A DNA stretch of 64,000 nucleotides, taken from Granulicella sp. S190. Its GTDB lineage: Bacteria; Acidobacteriota; Terriglobia; Terriglobales; Acidobacteriaceae. The notes beneath the pieces are model-generated. The model was not told where the DNA came from and made no database searches. It saw only the letters and a list, made by a program, of their open reading frames with translations. Of the stretch, positions 8,439-16,641 are shown one piece after another; positions within the stretch are counted from its first letter, which is position 1, and each line of letters opens with the position of its first letter. The position numbers were made by a program, and so were the translations under genes. The stretch covers positions 115,322-179,321 of the forward strand of contig NZ_LMUD01000019.1 of NCBI RefSeq assembly GCF_009766095.1, given 5' to 3'.

Positions 8439-11400
8439 TCAGAACACGAACTTCAATGCGAACTGAATGAGACGAGGATTGTTTACAACCTGGGTGATCT
8501 GTCCGAATCCGGGAGAGTCCGTGGTAGTTCCCGGATTCGCAAACTGTGGATGATTGAAGATGTTGAAGACCTCGGTGCGGAAGACGAGCTGCGTCTCTTT
8601 GGGAAGGTTGAAAGTTTTGAAGAGCGAACTGTCGAAGTTGACGAAGTCAGGACCGTAGAGCGGGGTGCGCGATGCATTTCCAAGAACGCCGGGAGCGGGG
8701 TCAATGAAGCAAGCTGTGTTGATAAACTCAGCCAAGGATTGGTGGGCCGGGCGCGTATTGCAGACCTGATCGGGACGACTGCCAGTCGTAGTACCGGCAT
8801 TGTTGACGCCTGCAGCGAGCCCGAGAGGAAAGCCAGAGCCGACGTGTGTGATCAGGTTCAACTGCCAGTTTCCGACCAGCTCCTGCACTGGCGTGCTTAC
8901 GCTGGAAGCGAACTTTTTTCCGCGACCGAAAGGCAGTTGATAGAGGATGCTGGCGGAAAGATTGTGCGTCTGATCCGTCACATTGAGTCCCTTGTCGGTA
9001 TAGCCCCGGGGATTGAGAGGATACACGTTCGGCGCCGGATTCAGCGGGTAGTAGGGAACACCGATCAGAGAGCCCAGGTCGTCGTAGAGGCCGTTGTCGA
9101 ATCCCTTGCTATAGGTGTAAGCAATCAGGACGTAGACTCCGTTGTTGTAGGCGCGCTCTGCTTTGACCTGGAGCGAGTCGTAACGCGATAGGCCTCGGTC
9201 GAGGAACCCGACGATCGCGTTCAGATTCGGATACGGACGCAGATTGGCGGGATCGACCTGAAGGCTGGGCGTGGCAGTGTTCAACGGAAAGCCCGAGGTC
9301 TGCAGATGCGTCCCGCGAGATCCCGCATAGCCGACCGTCAGGATGGTACCTGTAGGCAGCTCCCGTTGGACGTTAAGATTGAACTGCTGAATAGTCCCAG
9401 GATGAAAGTTTGTGTTCTGACTGTAGACATTGCCTGTCAGGTTATTCACGTCTGGCGGGGTCGGAACAGGAAATCCCGCGGATAGTGTGGTAACCGGGGT
9501 CATGTCGTCAGCTTGGAACGCAAACGTTCCGTAGAAAGGAGGATTCAGGTCCAGCCCTTGTGCGCCAAGGTTCCATCCAGCGTCGTGGAGAATTGCGTAG
9601 CCTGCGCGAATGGCATTCTTTGTGGAGAACGGAGTGAAGCTGAGTCCGATTCTTGGTTCGAAGCCGCGGTAGTACGACTGGATCCCTGCCGAATCTGATG
9701 AGTTCACGCCTGCGATCAGCATCTGGCCGGTGGGGAAGTCGAAGTTAGCCAACCTCTTTTGCGATTCGACCACCGGTGTTGTGTAGTTCCACGCCAGACC
9801 AAGCTGCACGGTCAAGTTCTTTCTGATCTTCCAGTTGTCCTGGAAGTAAGGGCGGAACTCCTTCCATCTGCGGCCGGAGACATCGCCGGAGAAAGAGACG
9901 TCGTGTTCGCCGCTGCCGGGAATACCAAGTAAAAAGCTGGCGATAGGATTGCCGCTCGCGGAGTTGAACGCGCCGTTGGTAAAACCCGCCGTGAACAGGT
10001 TATCGAACTCCATCTCGCCCATAGGAAAGGCATTGCCGAGCTCATTGAGTTGCATGAAGCGCATGCCGATGCCCATGGAGAACGAGTGTGCCCCATGCAC
10101 CAACTCGAAGTCGTCGCTGTATTGGTAGACGTTGGTTCCATCCTGAATAGGAGAGAACCCGCGATCGCCAAGACCCCAGTATCCCTCGTTGAACTGCGTG
10201 TTGAGTAGTCCGCTGCTCAGGTAGGTTCCGAGGTTGGCGTTGGGGATTCCCAGCAGCGTGCTCCAATCGTTACCGTCTCCAAAGGATGTGATGTGATCGA
10301 AGATGCGGTTATATCCGGCGGTGAACTGGTTGATCGCGTTGGCCGAGAAGATGTGTGTCTCGGAGACGGCCAGATTTCTTCCGCGATCCGCGAGCGTCTG
10401 GTTGCTGGCATAACCTCCAGGCTGTGCGCCGAAGCCGGGAAGCCCAGAGGGTAGAAAGACGGTAGCCTGGTCTCTGCTGAAGCGAGCGAAGCCACGATCT
10501 TTCTCTGAGAATACGTTATCAATTCGTATGTCGAAGCTGTTGTCATTGAAGGTCTGGTTAGGAACGTCCACATAGTTTGCCGAAAGCACGCCGGAGACGT
10601 TGGGAGCGGGGAAGTAGTTAAGCATCTGGACCGCGATAGCGTTAAGCCGGTAGGTAGGGATGGTGTTGTCAGGGAACTGAGTGCGGCTTGCGTTTCCGGT
10701 GACTGGATCGATGACCGTCGTGCTCGGATCGTAGATAGGAACCTCGGGAGATCCGGGGAACGACTCCGTGAAGATGCCTTGGCGCTCGAGCATGGTCGGC
10801 ACCTGGGTCAGCGAAGGAATTCCCTGAATGCTCTTAGTTCCTTGGTAGTCGAAGAAGAAGAAGGTTTTATCCTTACGAATCGGGCCGCCGACTGAACCTC
10901 CGAACTGATTGCGGATGTACTTCGGATTGACCGGAGAGAAGTAGCTGGTCGCGTTCAGATCGGTGTTGCGCAGGAAGTCGAAGAGTGTTCCGTGAAATTG
11001 GTTGGTGCCGGACTTCGAGGTGAGCAGGACGGTCGGACCCGCGCGTGTTCCGTACTGCACAGAGTAGTTGTAGGTGAGTACATTGAACTCCTGAAGAGCG
11101 TCGATGGAGGGCACGATGGCGATGCCGCCGGAGGTTAGCTCGTTGTTGTCGACACCATCGTAGAGCCAGTCGGTGCGATTCTCGCGCGAGCCGCCGACCG
11201 ACAGTGAGAAGGAGCCGCGGATGGAGGTCTCGCTGCCTCCGCCGCCTGCAAAGAAATCATTCGGCTGATTGCCCGCCGAGGTTCCGGGAGCGAGCGTAGC
11301 CAACTCTACGAAGTTACGACCATTCAAGGGCAAATCGGAGACCTGCTGAGAGTGAACGACTTGACTCAGAGAGGAGTCGGTCGCCTGGACCGCGACTGCG

Positions 11401-11768
11401 TTGGCCTCCACCGAGACGCTCGAGGTGACCGAACCGGGCATCAAGGTAAAGTTGATTTCCGGCGAGGACTGGTTTTCAAGAAGAATGCCATTCTTGACGG
11501 CGCTCTGGAAGCTGGGCGCGGCCACCTGGACCTTGTAGTTGCCGATGGGTAGCAGGTTGGCAACAAAACGCCCGCTACTGTCAGCAGTCACCACGCGAGC
11601 CCCGTTGGTGTCGACATTGGTGACGGTGACGGTCGCTCCAGCAATCACGGATCCTGCTGGATCCGCGATCGTTCCTGTGATACTCGCTGTCGCCTGCGCC
11701 TTCGCGATGTCAGGAAGGAGCAGAGAACAAAAGATGAAGATAGAGATTGTCAGGTATCTGAGTTTCAA
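8439..11768 (-). CDS. TonB-dependent receptor, Oar-like, of the nucleoside operon
   Basis: Outer-membrane receptor of about 1,110 residues that probably brings nucleosides or larger nucleic-acid-derived molecules into the periplasm. The start is TTG at 11768 because GGGAG lies about 7 bases upstream and the resulting N-terminus (MKLRYLTISIFIFCSLLLP) is a signal peptide ending DIAKAQA. A carboxypeptidase-regulatory-like domain (ASITGTIADPAGSVIAGATV) precedes the plug (VSDLPLNGRNFVELATLAPG) and a long beta-barrel that ends in Phe (LIQFALKFVF), as outer-membrane proteins do. It is first in an operon with two nucleoside hydrolases and ribokinase. A strong promoter and LacI-type operator precede it. 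Confidence 0.9.
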   Translation of the reverse strand: MKLRYLTISIFIFCSLLLPDIAKAQATASITGTIADPAGSVIAGATVTVTNVDTNGARVVTADSSGRFVANLLPIGNYKVQVAAPSFQSAVKNGILLENQSSPEINFTLMPGSVTSSVSVEANAVAVQATDSSLSQVVHSQQVSDLPLNGRNFVELATLAPGTSAGNQPNDFFAGGGGSETSIRGSFSLSVGGSRENRTDWLYDGVDNNELTSGGIAIVPSIDALQEFNVLTYNYSVQYGTRAGPTVLLTSKSGTNQFHGTLFDFLRNTDLNATSYFSPVNPKYIRNQFGGSVGGPIRKDKTFFFFDYQGTKSIQGIPSLTQVPTMLERQGIFTESFPGSPEVPIYDPSTTVIDPVTGNASRTQFPDNTIPTYRLNAIAVQMLNYFPAPNVSGVLSANYVDVPNQTFNDNSFDIRIDNVFSEKDRGFARFSRDQATVFLPSGLPGFGAQPGGYASNQTLADRGRNLAVSETHIFSANAINQFTAGYNRIFDHITSFGDGNDWSTLLGIPNANLGTYLSSGLLNTQFNEGYWGLGDRGFSPIQDGTNVYQYSDDFELVHGAHSFSMGIGMRFMQLNELGNAFPMGEMEFDNLFTAGFTNGAFNSASGNPIASFLLGIPGSGEHDVSFSGDVSGRRWKEFRPYFQDNWKIRKNLTVQLGLAWNYTTPVVESQKRLANFDFPTGQMLIAGVNSSDSAGIQSYYRGFEPRIGLSFTPFSTKNAIRAGYAILHDAGWNLGAQGLDLNPPFYGTFAFQADDMTPVTTLSAGFPVPTPPDVNNLTGNVYSQNTNFHPGTIQQFNLNVQRELPTGTILTVGYAGSRGTHLQTSGFPLNTATPSLQVDPANLRPYPNLNAIVGFLDRGLSRYDSLQVKAERAYNNGVYVLIAYTYSKGFDNGLYDDLGSLIGVPYYPLNPAPNVYPLNPRGYTDKGLNVTDQTHNLSASILYQLPFGRGKKFASSVSTPVQELVGNWQLNLITHVGSGFPLGLAAGVNNAGTTTGSRPDQVCNTRPAHQSLAEFINTACFIDPAPGVLGNASRTPLYGPDFVNFDSSLFKTFNLPKETQLVFRTEVFNIFNHPQFANPGTTTDSPGFGQITQVVNNPRLIQFALKFVF

Positions 11769-11791
11769 GTGGAACTCCCTGCGTCCAAATC

Positions 11792-11809
11792 TTTTGAAAC
11801 GATTCAAAA
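11792..11809. promoter_or_regulatory. Candidate LacI-family operator, copy 3
   Basis: TTTTGAAACGATTCAAAA is an 18-bp imperfect palindrome with only two mismatched positions and contains the TTGAA-N4-TTCAA core. It sits just downstream of the promoter at 11822-11851 and upstream of the receptor start at 11768, so it fits repression of the whole nucleoside operon. Confidence 0.75.
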
Positions 11810-11821
11810 CTTGATGACATG

Positions 11822-11851
11822 CCTATACTCCCGAAAAAAGATCACTGTCAA
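11822..11851 (-). promoter_or_regulatory. Sigma70-type promoter of the nucleoside operon
   Basis: On the minus strand TTGACA (11851-11846) and TATAGG (11827-11822) are separated by 18 bases. The expected start point near 11815 is directly next to the operator at 11792-11809. Confidence 0.65.
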
Positions 11852-12137
11852 TAACAAATTTTAATTATGTGTGGTTGGGTCGCAGTAGAAGGTTCCGCTG
11901 GCGTAGATCTCCGTCGTGAGCGAGATACCGGACAGAGAAGCTTCTAAAGCGGATGGCAGACATCGAAGCACGCGGTTTCAACGTAAAGCTGGGCCATTAA
12001 GGCCGGGTAGGAGAGCGGCGGCCAAGCTTGTACTTCCGATGTTCGCCTTATCTGACAAGCCGGGACGCATGGCTGGCAAAACGCCTTCTCTCGCATTTCT
12101 CGCACGCGAGGGTCACAAAAATGGTGACAGGGGCGAA
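11852..12137. other. Intergenic region without a convincing gene
   Basis: An 88-codon open frame (11916-12182) has no recognisable domain and its 3' part is the hairpin repeat, so it is probably not a gene. Nothing else is recognised here. Confidence 0.5.
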
Positions 12138-12188
12138 CTAGAAGGCCAGCCGGTTAGGGCTGGCCTTCTAGTAAGTGCATGATTTATT
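12138..12188. repeat. Hairpin repeat, copy 2
   Basis: A perfect 14-bp stem (12138-12151 with 12158-12171), 6-base loop, core AGAAGGCCAGCC, followed by AAGTGCATGATTTATT at 12173-12188. The flank matches copy 1 at 1971-2021 except for one base. It lies immediately 3' of the minus-strand tRNA-Leu and may terminate that transcript. Confidence 0.75.
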
Positions 12189-12192
12189 AGAT

Positions 12193-12277
12193 TGGTGCGG
12201 AGGAGGGGACTTGAACCCCTATGCCTTGCGGCGCTAGCACCTCAAGCTAGTGCGTCTGCCAATTTCGCCACCTCCGC
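12193..12277 (-). tRNA. tRNA-Leu (anticodon GAG)
   Basis: A full class II tRNA reads on the minus strand. The acceptor stem GCGGAGG pairs with CCTCCGC, the anticodon stem CTAGC/GCTAG encloses the loop TTGAGGT with anticodon GAG, a long variable arm follows, the T-loop is GGTTCAAGTCC, and the 3' CCA is encoded (12193-12195). A -10-like TATACT lies at 12335-12330. Confidence 0.95.
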
Positions 12278-12390
12278 GCTATGACTCGACACCCGAAGGG
12301 CATGAGCTGCGGTAAGCAATCCGAAGGTAAGTATAGCATCTTGGACGGGTTGAGTGGGAGTGGGTGTGGATAAGGTTGTCGTGGGAAGGA

Positions 12391-12421
12391 AACGGCCTCA
12401 TCCATGAGAGGAGAGGCCGTT
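12391..12421. terminator. Hairpin downstream of the decarboxylase gene
   Basis: AACGGCCTC (12391-12399) pairs with GAGGCCGTT (12413-12421) around a 13-base loop. It lies just 3' of the minus-strand decarboxylase stop, so it probably ends that transcript; the T run on that side is short. Confidence 0.55.
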
Positions 12422-12439
12422 ATTTGATGGTTGATAGAG

Positions 12440-14872
12440 CTATCTCTCGGAGCCCAGACCGCTGCCGGGAACTACCGGAGCGGTGGCAGGATTACGCTTC
12501 TTCTTCTGAACCGGCGGCGCTGCATTGGGTGGACGTTGTTTTCCATTACTATTGCCGTTTTTCTTCCTGCCTGTGGTTTCGATCACGGCGCGCATCCAGT
12601 AGTTTCCTTCTGCATCGGCTTCAATGCCGTGGACCTCGCGCTCGAAGCCGGGGAAGCGCTTGCCGAACTCTTCCATGGCCAGGATGAGCTTGATAACGGG
12701 GCTTTCGGGGCCGCCGAGGCGCTCGCCGGGCATCGACATGGGGATGCCGGGAGGGTAGGGAACGAGCATGACCGCAGCGATGCGGCCGGCCATCTCGGAG
12801 AAGCGAATTTTCTCCGTCTCATGGCGGAGGAGCTTCTGGTAGGTCTGAGCCGGGGTGAGGATGGGGTCGAAGTCTTCGTCGCAGGCGTCGTTGACGAGGC
12901 CGGAGAGGTTGAGTTGAACCATCGCGGCGTGCATCTCGTCGGAGAGCTCTTTGAGGCTGACGTTGCGATAGCGATGGGGATAGCGGGAGACCAACTCGGG
13001 CAGGGCCTCTTCGAGGGAGGCTTCGGAGTCGTAGAGGCGTTTGAACTCGAAGAGATTTTCGAGGAGTGCGCCCCACTTGCCCTTGGAGGTGCCGACGGAG
13101 AAGAGGACGAGGACGGTGTAGTCGCCGGTGCGGGCGATCTCGACGCGGCGTCCATCGAGGAACTCGGTGACGATGGCTGCGGGGATTCCCGAGTCGCTGA
13201 TCTTCCCTTGCGCGTTGACGCCGGGGGTGAGGATGGTGACCTTGGTGGGGTCAAGCATGCAGTAGTCGTCGGCGATGTCTTCGTCCTGAAAGCCATGCCA
13301 CTCTTCGCCAGATTTTAGGGTCCAGGCGCTGGAGCGATTGGTAAGAAGACCGTCGGCAGCCTCTTCTAGGAGGTAGGTTTTTCCGTCGAGTGGGTCGAAG
13401 ACGTACTCTGGTTGATAGAGGCGGAAGAACCATCCCTGCTCGGCTTCGCGGAGCCGGTGGCCGATGGAAGACATGGCTTTGCGAAAACTGATGGCGTCCT
13501 GGAGGGTCTCGCTCATCAGAGTGGGACCGGCGGGCTCGTCCATCATGGCTGCGGCTACGTCTAGGCTGGCGATGAGTGGATAGAAGGGCGATGTTGTGCC
13601 GTGCATCATGAAGGACTCGTTGAACTGATCGAAGTCGAGGTTGGCGCGTGGGCTTAGCTTGACGTGGATCATGGAGCCCATGGAAAAGGCGGCGAGCATC
13701 TTGTGTGTGGACTGGACGGCGAAGATGGTGGGTCGGTCGGGCATGTCGTCTGGCACGCCCATGGCGAAGCGGCCCTGGTAGATTTCGTGGAACTTGGCGT
13801 AGGCGTACCACGCCTCGTCAAAGTGAATGCGCGGGACTGACTTCGAGAGCTCGGTGACGACGCGGTTTACGTCGTAGCAGAGGCCGTCGTAGGTGGAGTT
13901 CGTGACGACGGCGTAGGTGGGGTTCTGGTTGGCGACGCCGGTGGTGAGTGGGCTCTTGTCGATGATGCCACGGATGAACTCGGGGCTGAAGCGCTTGAGG
14001 GGGACGAGGCCGATCATGCCGTAGCCGTTGCGCGTTGGCTTCATATAGACGGGGCGCGCGCCGGTGACGGTGAGGGAGTGACAGATGGATTTGTGGCAGT
14101 TGGCGTCGGCGAGGACGATATCGTCCTGCGCGATGACGCCGTGGCCGACGATCTGGTTGGAGGTGCTGGAGCCGCCAAGGACGTAGAAGGTCCAGTCGGC
14201 GCCGAAGATGCGGGCGGCGTTGCGTTCGGATTCGCCTGGAGGTCCGAGGTGATCGAGCCAGGAGCCGAGCGGCGCGGTAGAGATGCCGAGGTCCGAGCGC
14301 ATGATGTTTTCGCCGAAGAACTTGTGGAACTCCATGCCGATGGGGTGCTTAAGATAGGCGACGCCGCCCATGTGGCCGGGTGCGTCCCAGGAGTAGGCTC
14401 CCTGGTCGTTGTACTTTTTCAGCTCGCGAAAGTACGGGGGAAGGAGCTGCTCGTGGTAGCGTTCGACGGCGAAGTCAACGCGGTTGGCGATGAAGGCAGG
14501 AGTGTCGCCGAAGAGATGGATGTACTCGTGAACCTGTTTGACTACTTCTAGGGGGAGTTCGCTGACGAGAGTACGGTCGGCGATGAGGAAGATTGGAATC
14601 TTCTTGTTGCGACGGCGAACGGCGCGAAGAATGGCGAGCGCAGCGCCCTCGGCGAACTGATTCTCGCCTTCGAGGTCCCAGTCCAGAAGGATGGCGCTGT
14701 AGGATGGGTCGGAGGTGACGAGGGACAGACCGTCCTCCGGGGTCGAGGTGCGCACAACCTCGTATCCTTCAAGACGGATCGCTTCGACCAGCCGCTCCAT
14801 GGCTCGATCCGAAACTGAATCCGTGCCACCAACTTCACTTGCAATCAATAAAACCCAACGGCCTTCGCTCAT
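12440..14872 (-). CDS. Orn/Lys/Arg decarboxylase, PLP-dependent (AdiA/LdcI type)
   Basis: Decarboxylates a basic amino acid (arginine, lysine or ornithine) to a polyamine or its precursor in the cytoplasm. The 810 residues contain an N-terminal response-regulator-like wing domain (about 1-130), the major PLP domain and the C-terminal domain. Diagnostic motifs are WDAPGHMGGVAYLKHP near 162, HFDEAWYAYAKFHEIY near 350 with the Asp that contacts the PLP ring, and AVQSTHKMLAAFSMGSMIHV with the Schiff-base lysine near 391. The C-terminal 40 residues are a basic, low-complexity Asn/Lys/Pro tail that the family usually lacks. Substrate cannot be settled from sequence alone. AGAGG precedes the ATG, and a hairpin follows the stop. 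Confidence 0.9.
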   Translation of the reverse strand: MSEGRWVLLIASEVGGTDSVSDRAMERLVEAIRLEGYEVVRTSTPEDGLSLVTSDPSYSAILLDWDLEGENQFAEGAALAILRAVRRRNKKIPIFLIADRTLVSELPLEVVKQVHEYIHLFGDTPAFIANRVDFAVERYHEQLLPPYFRELKKYNDQGAYSWDAPGHMGGVAYLKHPIGMEFHKFFGENIMRSDLGISTAPLGSWLDHLGPPGESERNAARIFGADWTFYVLGGSSTSNQIVGHGVIAQDDIVLADANCHKSICHSLTVTGARPVYMKPTRNGYGMIGLVPLKRFSPEFIRGIIDKSPLTTGVANQNPTYAVVTNSTYDGLCYDVNRVVTELSKSVPRIHFDEAWYAYAKFHEIYQGRFAMGVPDDMPDRPTIFAVQSTHKMLAAFSMGSMIHVKLSPRANLDFDQFNESFMMHGTTSPFYPLIASLDVAAAMMDEPAGPTLMSETLQDAISFRKAMSSIGHRLREAEQGWFFRLYQPEYVFDPLDGKTYLLEEAADGLLTNRSSAWTLKSGEEWHGFQDEDIADDYCMLDPTKVTILTPGVNAQGKISDSGIPAAIVTEFLDGRRVEIARTGDYTVLVLFSVGTSKGKWGALLENLFEFKRLYDSEASLEEALPELVSRYPHRYRNVSLKELSDEMHAAMVQLNLSGLVNDACDEDFDPILTPAQTYQKLLRHETEKIRFSEMAGRIAAVMLVPYPPGIPMSMPGERLGGPESPVIKLILAMEEFGKRFPGFEREVHGIEADAEGNYWMRAVIETTGRKKNGNSNGKQRPPNAAPPVQKKKRNPATAPVVPGSGLGSER

Positions 14873-14960
14873 ACACCTCTCACAACTTCTTATTCGTACT
14901 TTTAGATGGTACAGGGAAGTTTTGTGGGGTGTTTATGGGTTGTGAATCTTCGGGAAATTG

Positions 14961-15512
14961 TTAGTTTGAAGACTGCGTCTTCGTGCAGGTGCAGTTGACG
15001 CACCCGTGGCGGGCACAGAGGCTGCATATGAGCAAAAGCTGCTTCTTGAGGGCCTGGCGCGCACGGTGTATCCGAACGGCAGCATTTCCGTTGGTGATGC
15101 CAGACTTTCGGGAGAAGACCTCGAGGCTTTGATCCGCGAGGTCTACCTCGCGAAGGATCTCGCTATAGGAAGGCTTCAGGGTCGGGAGTATCTGCTCGAT
15201 GCACTCACAGACAATCTCCTCCGTTTGCTGATCGGGTGCGATTTCGCTGAGGTCGCGGGCCCAGAGCTCAAGGGCGCGGTCTTCGGCAGAACGATGACGG
15301 TAGTAGTCGATGACAGCATTTCTCAGGATTCGGTAGAACCAAGCCTGGGCAGACTCCTGGAGACGGAGCGAAGACGATTGTTCAACGGCTCGCGCGTAGG
15401 CGCTTTGCAGGATGTCTTCGGCGAATGCGGGTGAAGCGACGCGCCTCTGCACAAAGCGAAGGAACTCTTTTCGTTGAAGGACGAGGTTGGAGATAGATTC
15501 GGCGGCGTGCAT
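14961..15512 (-). CDS. ECF sigma factor with C-terminal cysteine-rich domain (CorE-like, ECF44-like)
   Basis: Alternative RNA polymerase sigma factor of 183 residues. Region 2 (AEDILQSAYARAVEQ ... AWFYRILRNAVIDYYRHR) and region 4 (VDLADQSLEVFSRKSGITNG ... RIHRARQALKKQL) are clear. The linker carries Cys102-x-Cys104, and after region 4 there is a tail with C163-x2-C166-x2-H169-x-C171-x2-C174-x-C176. This layout resembles the copper-responsive CorE sigma factors of Myxococcus, in which the cysteine-rich tail senses metal directly and no anti-sigma factor is needed. No anti-sigma gene is seen here. The upstream gene of the same strand encodes a cysteine-rich, metallothionein-like peptide, which supports a metal response. 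Confidence 0.8.
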   Translation of the reverse strand: MHAAESISNLVLQRKEFLRFVQRRVASPAFAEDILQSAYARAVEQSSSLRLQESAQAWFYRILRNAVIDYYRHRSAEDRALELWARDLSEIAPDQQTEEIVCECIEQILPTLKPSYSEILREVDLADQSLEVFSRKSGITNGNAAVRIHRARQALKKQLLLICSLCARHGCVNCTCTKTQSSN

Positions 15513-15567
15513 GGACGATCTCTCATGAAGGCGACGGCGCGGATTGGCTACCGCGCCACCGCTTCTG

Positions 15568-15663
15568 TTAGTTGGATGCGGGACAGGTGCAGCCGGAGCC
15601 GCACGGGCAGGGGAGTGGGCAGGTGCACTCCGGGCAGTAAGGGCATAAGAAGCGAGTCGTCAT
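15568..15663 (-). CDS. 31-residue cysteine-rich metallothionein-like peptide
   Basis: A small gene read directly from the bases, ATG at 15663 to TAA at 15568. Eight of 31 residues are Cys (positions 7, 10, 13, 15, 19, 21, 25, 27), arranged as CxxC and CxC pairs with Pro, Gly and Thr between; the N-terminus is MTTRFLCPYC. AAAGGAG lies 7 bases upstream, which is the best ribosome site in the area. The ATG overlaps the TGA of a 41-codon frame upstream. It is followed after 55 bases by the CorE-like sigma factor gene. Metal binding or a metal-sensing partner role for the sigma factor tail is inference; the peptide matches no named metallothionein that I can identify. Confidence 0.7.
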   Translation of the reverse strand: MTTRFLCPYCPECTCPLPCPCGSGCTCPASN

Positions 15664-15785
15664 TTTGAGTCTCCTTTGTCGAGCGAATAGCTCCGACACC
15701 CATGCTGACGTATGAGGCGCGCGAAGATTACAGTGCGACCGGATTTAGCAAATTTTCCGGTTGCTCCTACTATCAGAACTTTCAT
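15660..15785 (-). pseudogene. Short frame beginning like a Rossmann-fold (NmrA/SDR) protein
   Basis: A 41-codon frame starts at ATG 15785 with AGGAG 7 bases upstream. Its first 13 residues, MKVLIVGATGKFA, look exactly like the nucleotide-binding start of an NmrA/SDR-type NAD(P)-binding protein, but similarity ends there and the frame stops with TGA overlapping the ATG of the cysteine-rich peptide gene. It may be the remnant of a deleted oxidoreductase gene whose translation start is now used as a leader for the peptide gene. Translation coupling is inferred from the overlap. Confidence 0.5.
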
Positions 15786-15906
15786 CTGGTCTCTCCTAGC
15801 GTGTTGTCTTGCACACTTTCAAGGAGGGTAGGACGCCAAGGTGCCTCGGCTCGGATGCCCGTTGCCGGAAAGTGAGATGGAGTGTAGATAAAGCGCTGGA
15901 GGTCGA

Positions 15907-16629
15907 TTAAAAGTGGCGTGTGAGGTCGGCGAAGCTCGCCAGCTCCAAGAGGTGCTGCCCCGGGGGAGGCTGATTGACGACCTCGTGCTCAAGAACCCAG
16001 GTGAAGTCGTGGGGAATGAAGATGGCGTTCAGTCCGGCAGAGAGAGCTGGGTTTACGTCGGAGCGCGGGCTGTTGCCGATCATCCAGGTATTGCATGCTT
16101 CGCAACCGTGATGAGAGGCGACTGAGAGATAAGCCTGACGATGCTTTTCCGCGAGCACCTCGACGGCTGTGAAGTGAGGGGCGAGGCCGGAGCGATGCAG
16201 CTTGTCGGTCTGCTCGATCTTGTCTCCCTTGGTGACCAGGATGAGACGGTGGCGCGTCCCGAGTTCGCTGAGAGTGGGTTCGACCTTAGGGAGAAGCTCA
16301 ATCTCCTGGTCGGCGATGGACTGGGCGAAGCTCTCGATACGGCGGTGTTTCTCGTCGGTGAGAGGCATGTCCGTAAGTTGTTCGAAGCAGGCGACGAGAG
16401 AGCGGCGAAAGCTGTGCAGACCGTAGCCGTGGGAGAGGATGGTGGCGTGCTCGACCCGGTTGAGGTGTCCGCGGACCTCTTCCGCGGTGTGGATGCGATG
16501 GTCGAGGTAGGAGATGAAGCTGGTGATCGCCCGTTCGAAGTAGATGTTGTTCTCCCAGAGGGTGTCGTCGGCGTCGATCAGCAGAGTCTGGTTAGCGAGG
16601 CGGCGGTCGGTCTGGATGGGGGAGCTCAC
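15907..16629 (-). CDS. HAD-superfamily hydrolase
   Basis: Cytoplasmic phosphatase-like enzyme of unknown substrate, 240 residues. Motif I is LLIDADDTLW with Asp19 and Asp21, motif II is LILVTKGD, and motif IV lies in MIGNSPRSDVNPALSAG. Start is set at GTG 16629: the open frame runs further upstream, but the preceding 62 residues have no homology-like features and overlap the promoter. A perfect TATAAT at 16641-16636 lies 6 bases from the GTG, so the mRNA may be leaderless. The gene stands alone between the sigma factor region and a divergent protein kinase gene. Confidence 0.75.
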   Translation of the reverse strand: MSSPIQTDRRLANQTLLIDADDTLWENNIYFERAITSFISYLDHRIHTAEEVRGHLNRVEHATILSHGYGLHSFRRSLVACFEQLTDMPLTDEKHRRIESFAQSIADQEIELLPKVEPTLSELGTRHRLILVTKGDKIEQTDKLHRSGLAPHFTAVEVLAEKHRQAYLSVASHHGCEACNTWMIGNSPRSDVNPALSAGLNAIFIPHDFTWVLEHEVVNQPPPGQHLLELASFADLTRHF

Positions 16630-16635
16630 ATGCTG

Positions 16636-16641
16636 ATTATA
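16636..16641 (-). promoter_or_regulatory. Perfect -10 box adjacent to the HAD gene start
   Basis: TATAAT on the minus strand ends 6 bases before the GTG at 16629. Transcription would begin at or very near the start codon. No clear -35 box is seen. Confidence 0.45.

Noticed and set aside
11916..12182. 88-codon frame left of the tRNA gene
   Set aside because: No domain and no ribosome site; its 3' end is the hairpin repeat.
12431..13318. 295-codon open frame on the plus strand opposite the decarboxylase gene
   Set aside because: Antisense shadow of a clearly recognised gene, with no recognisable motif.
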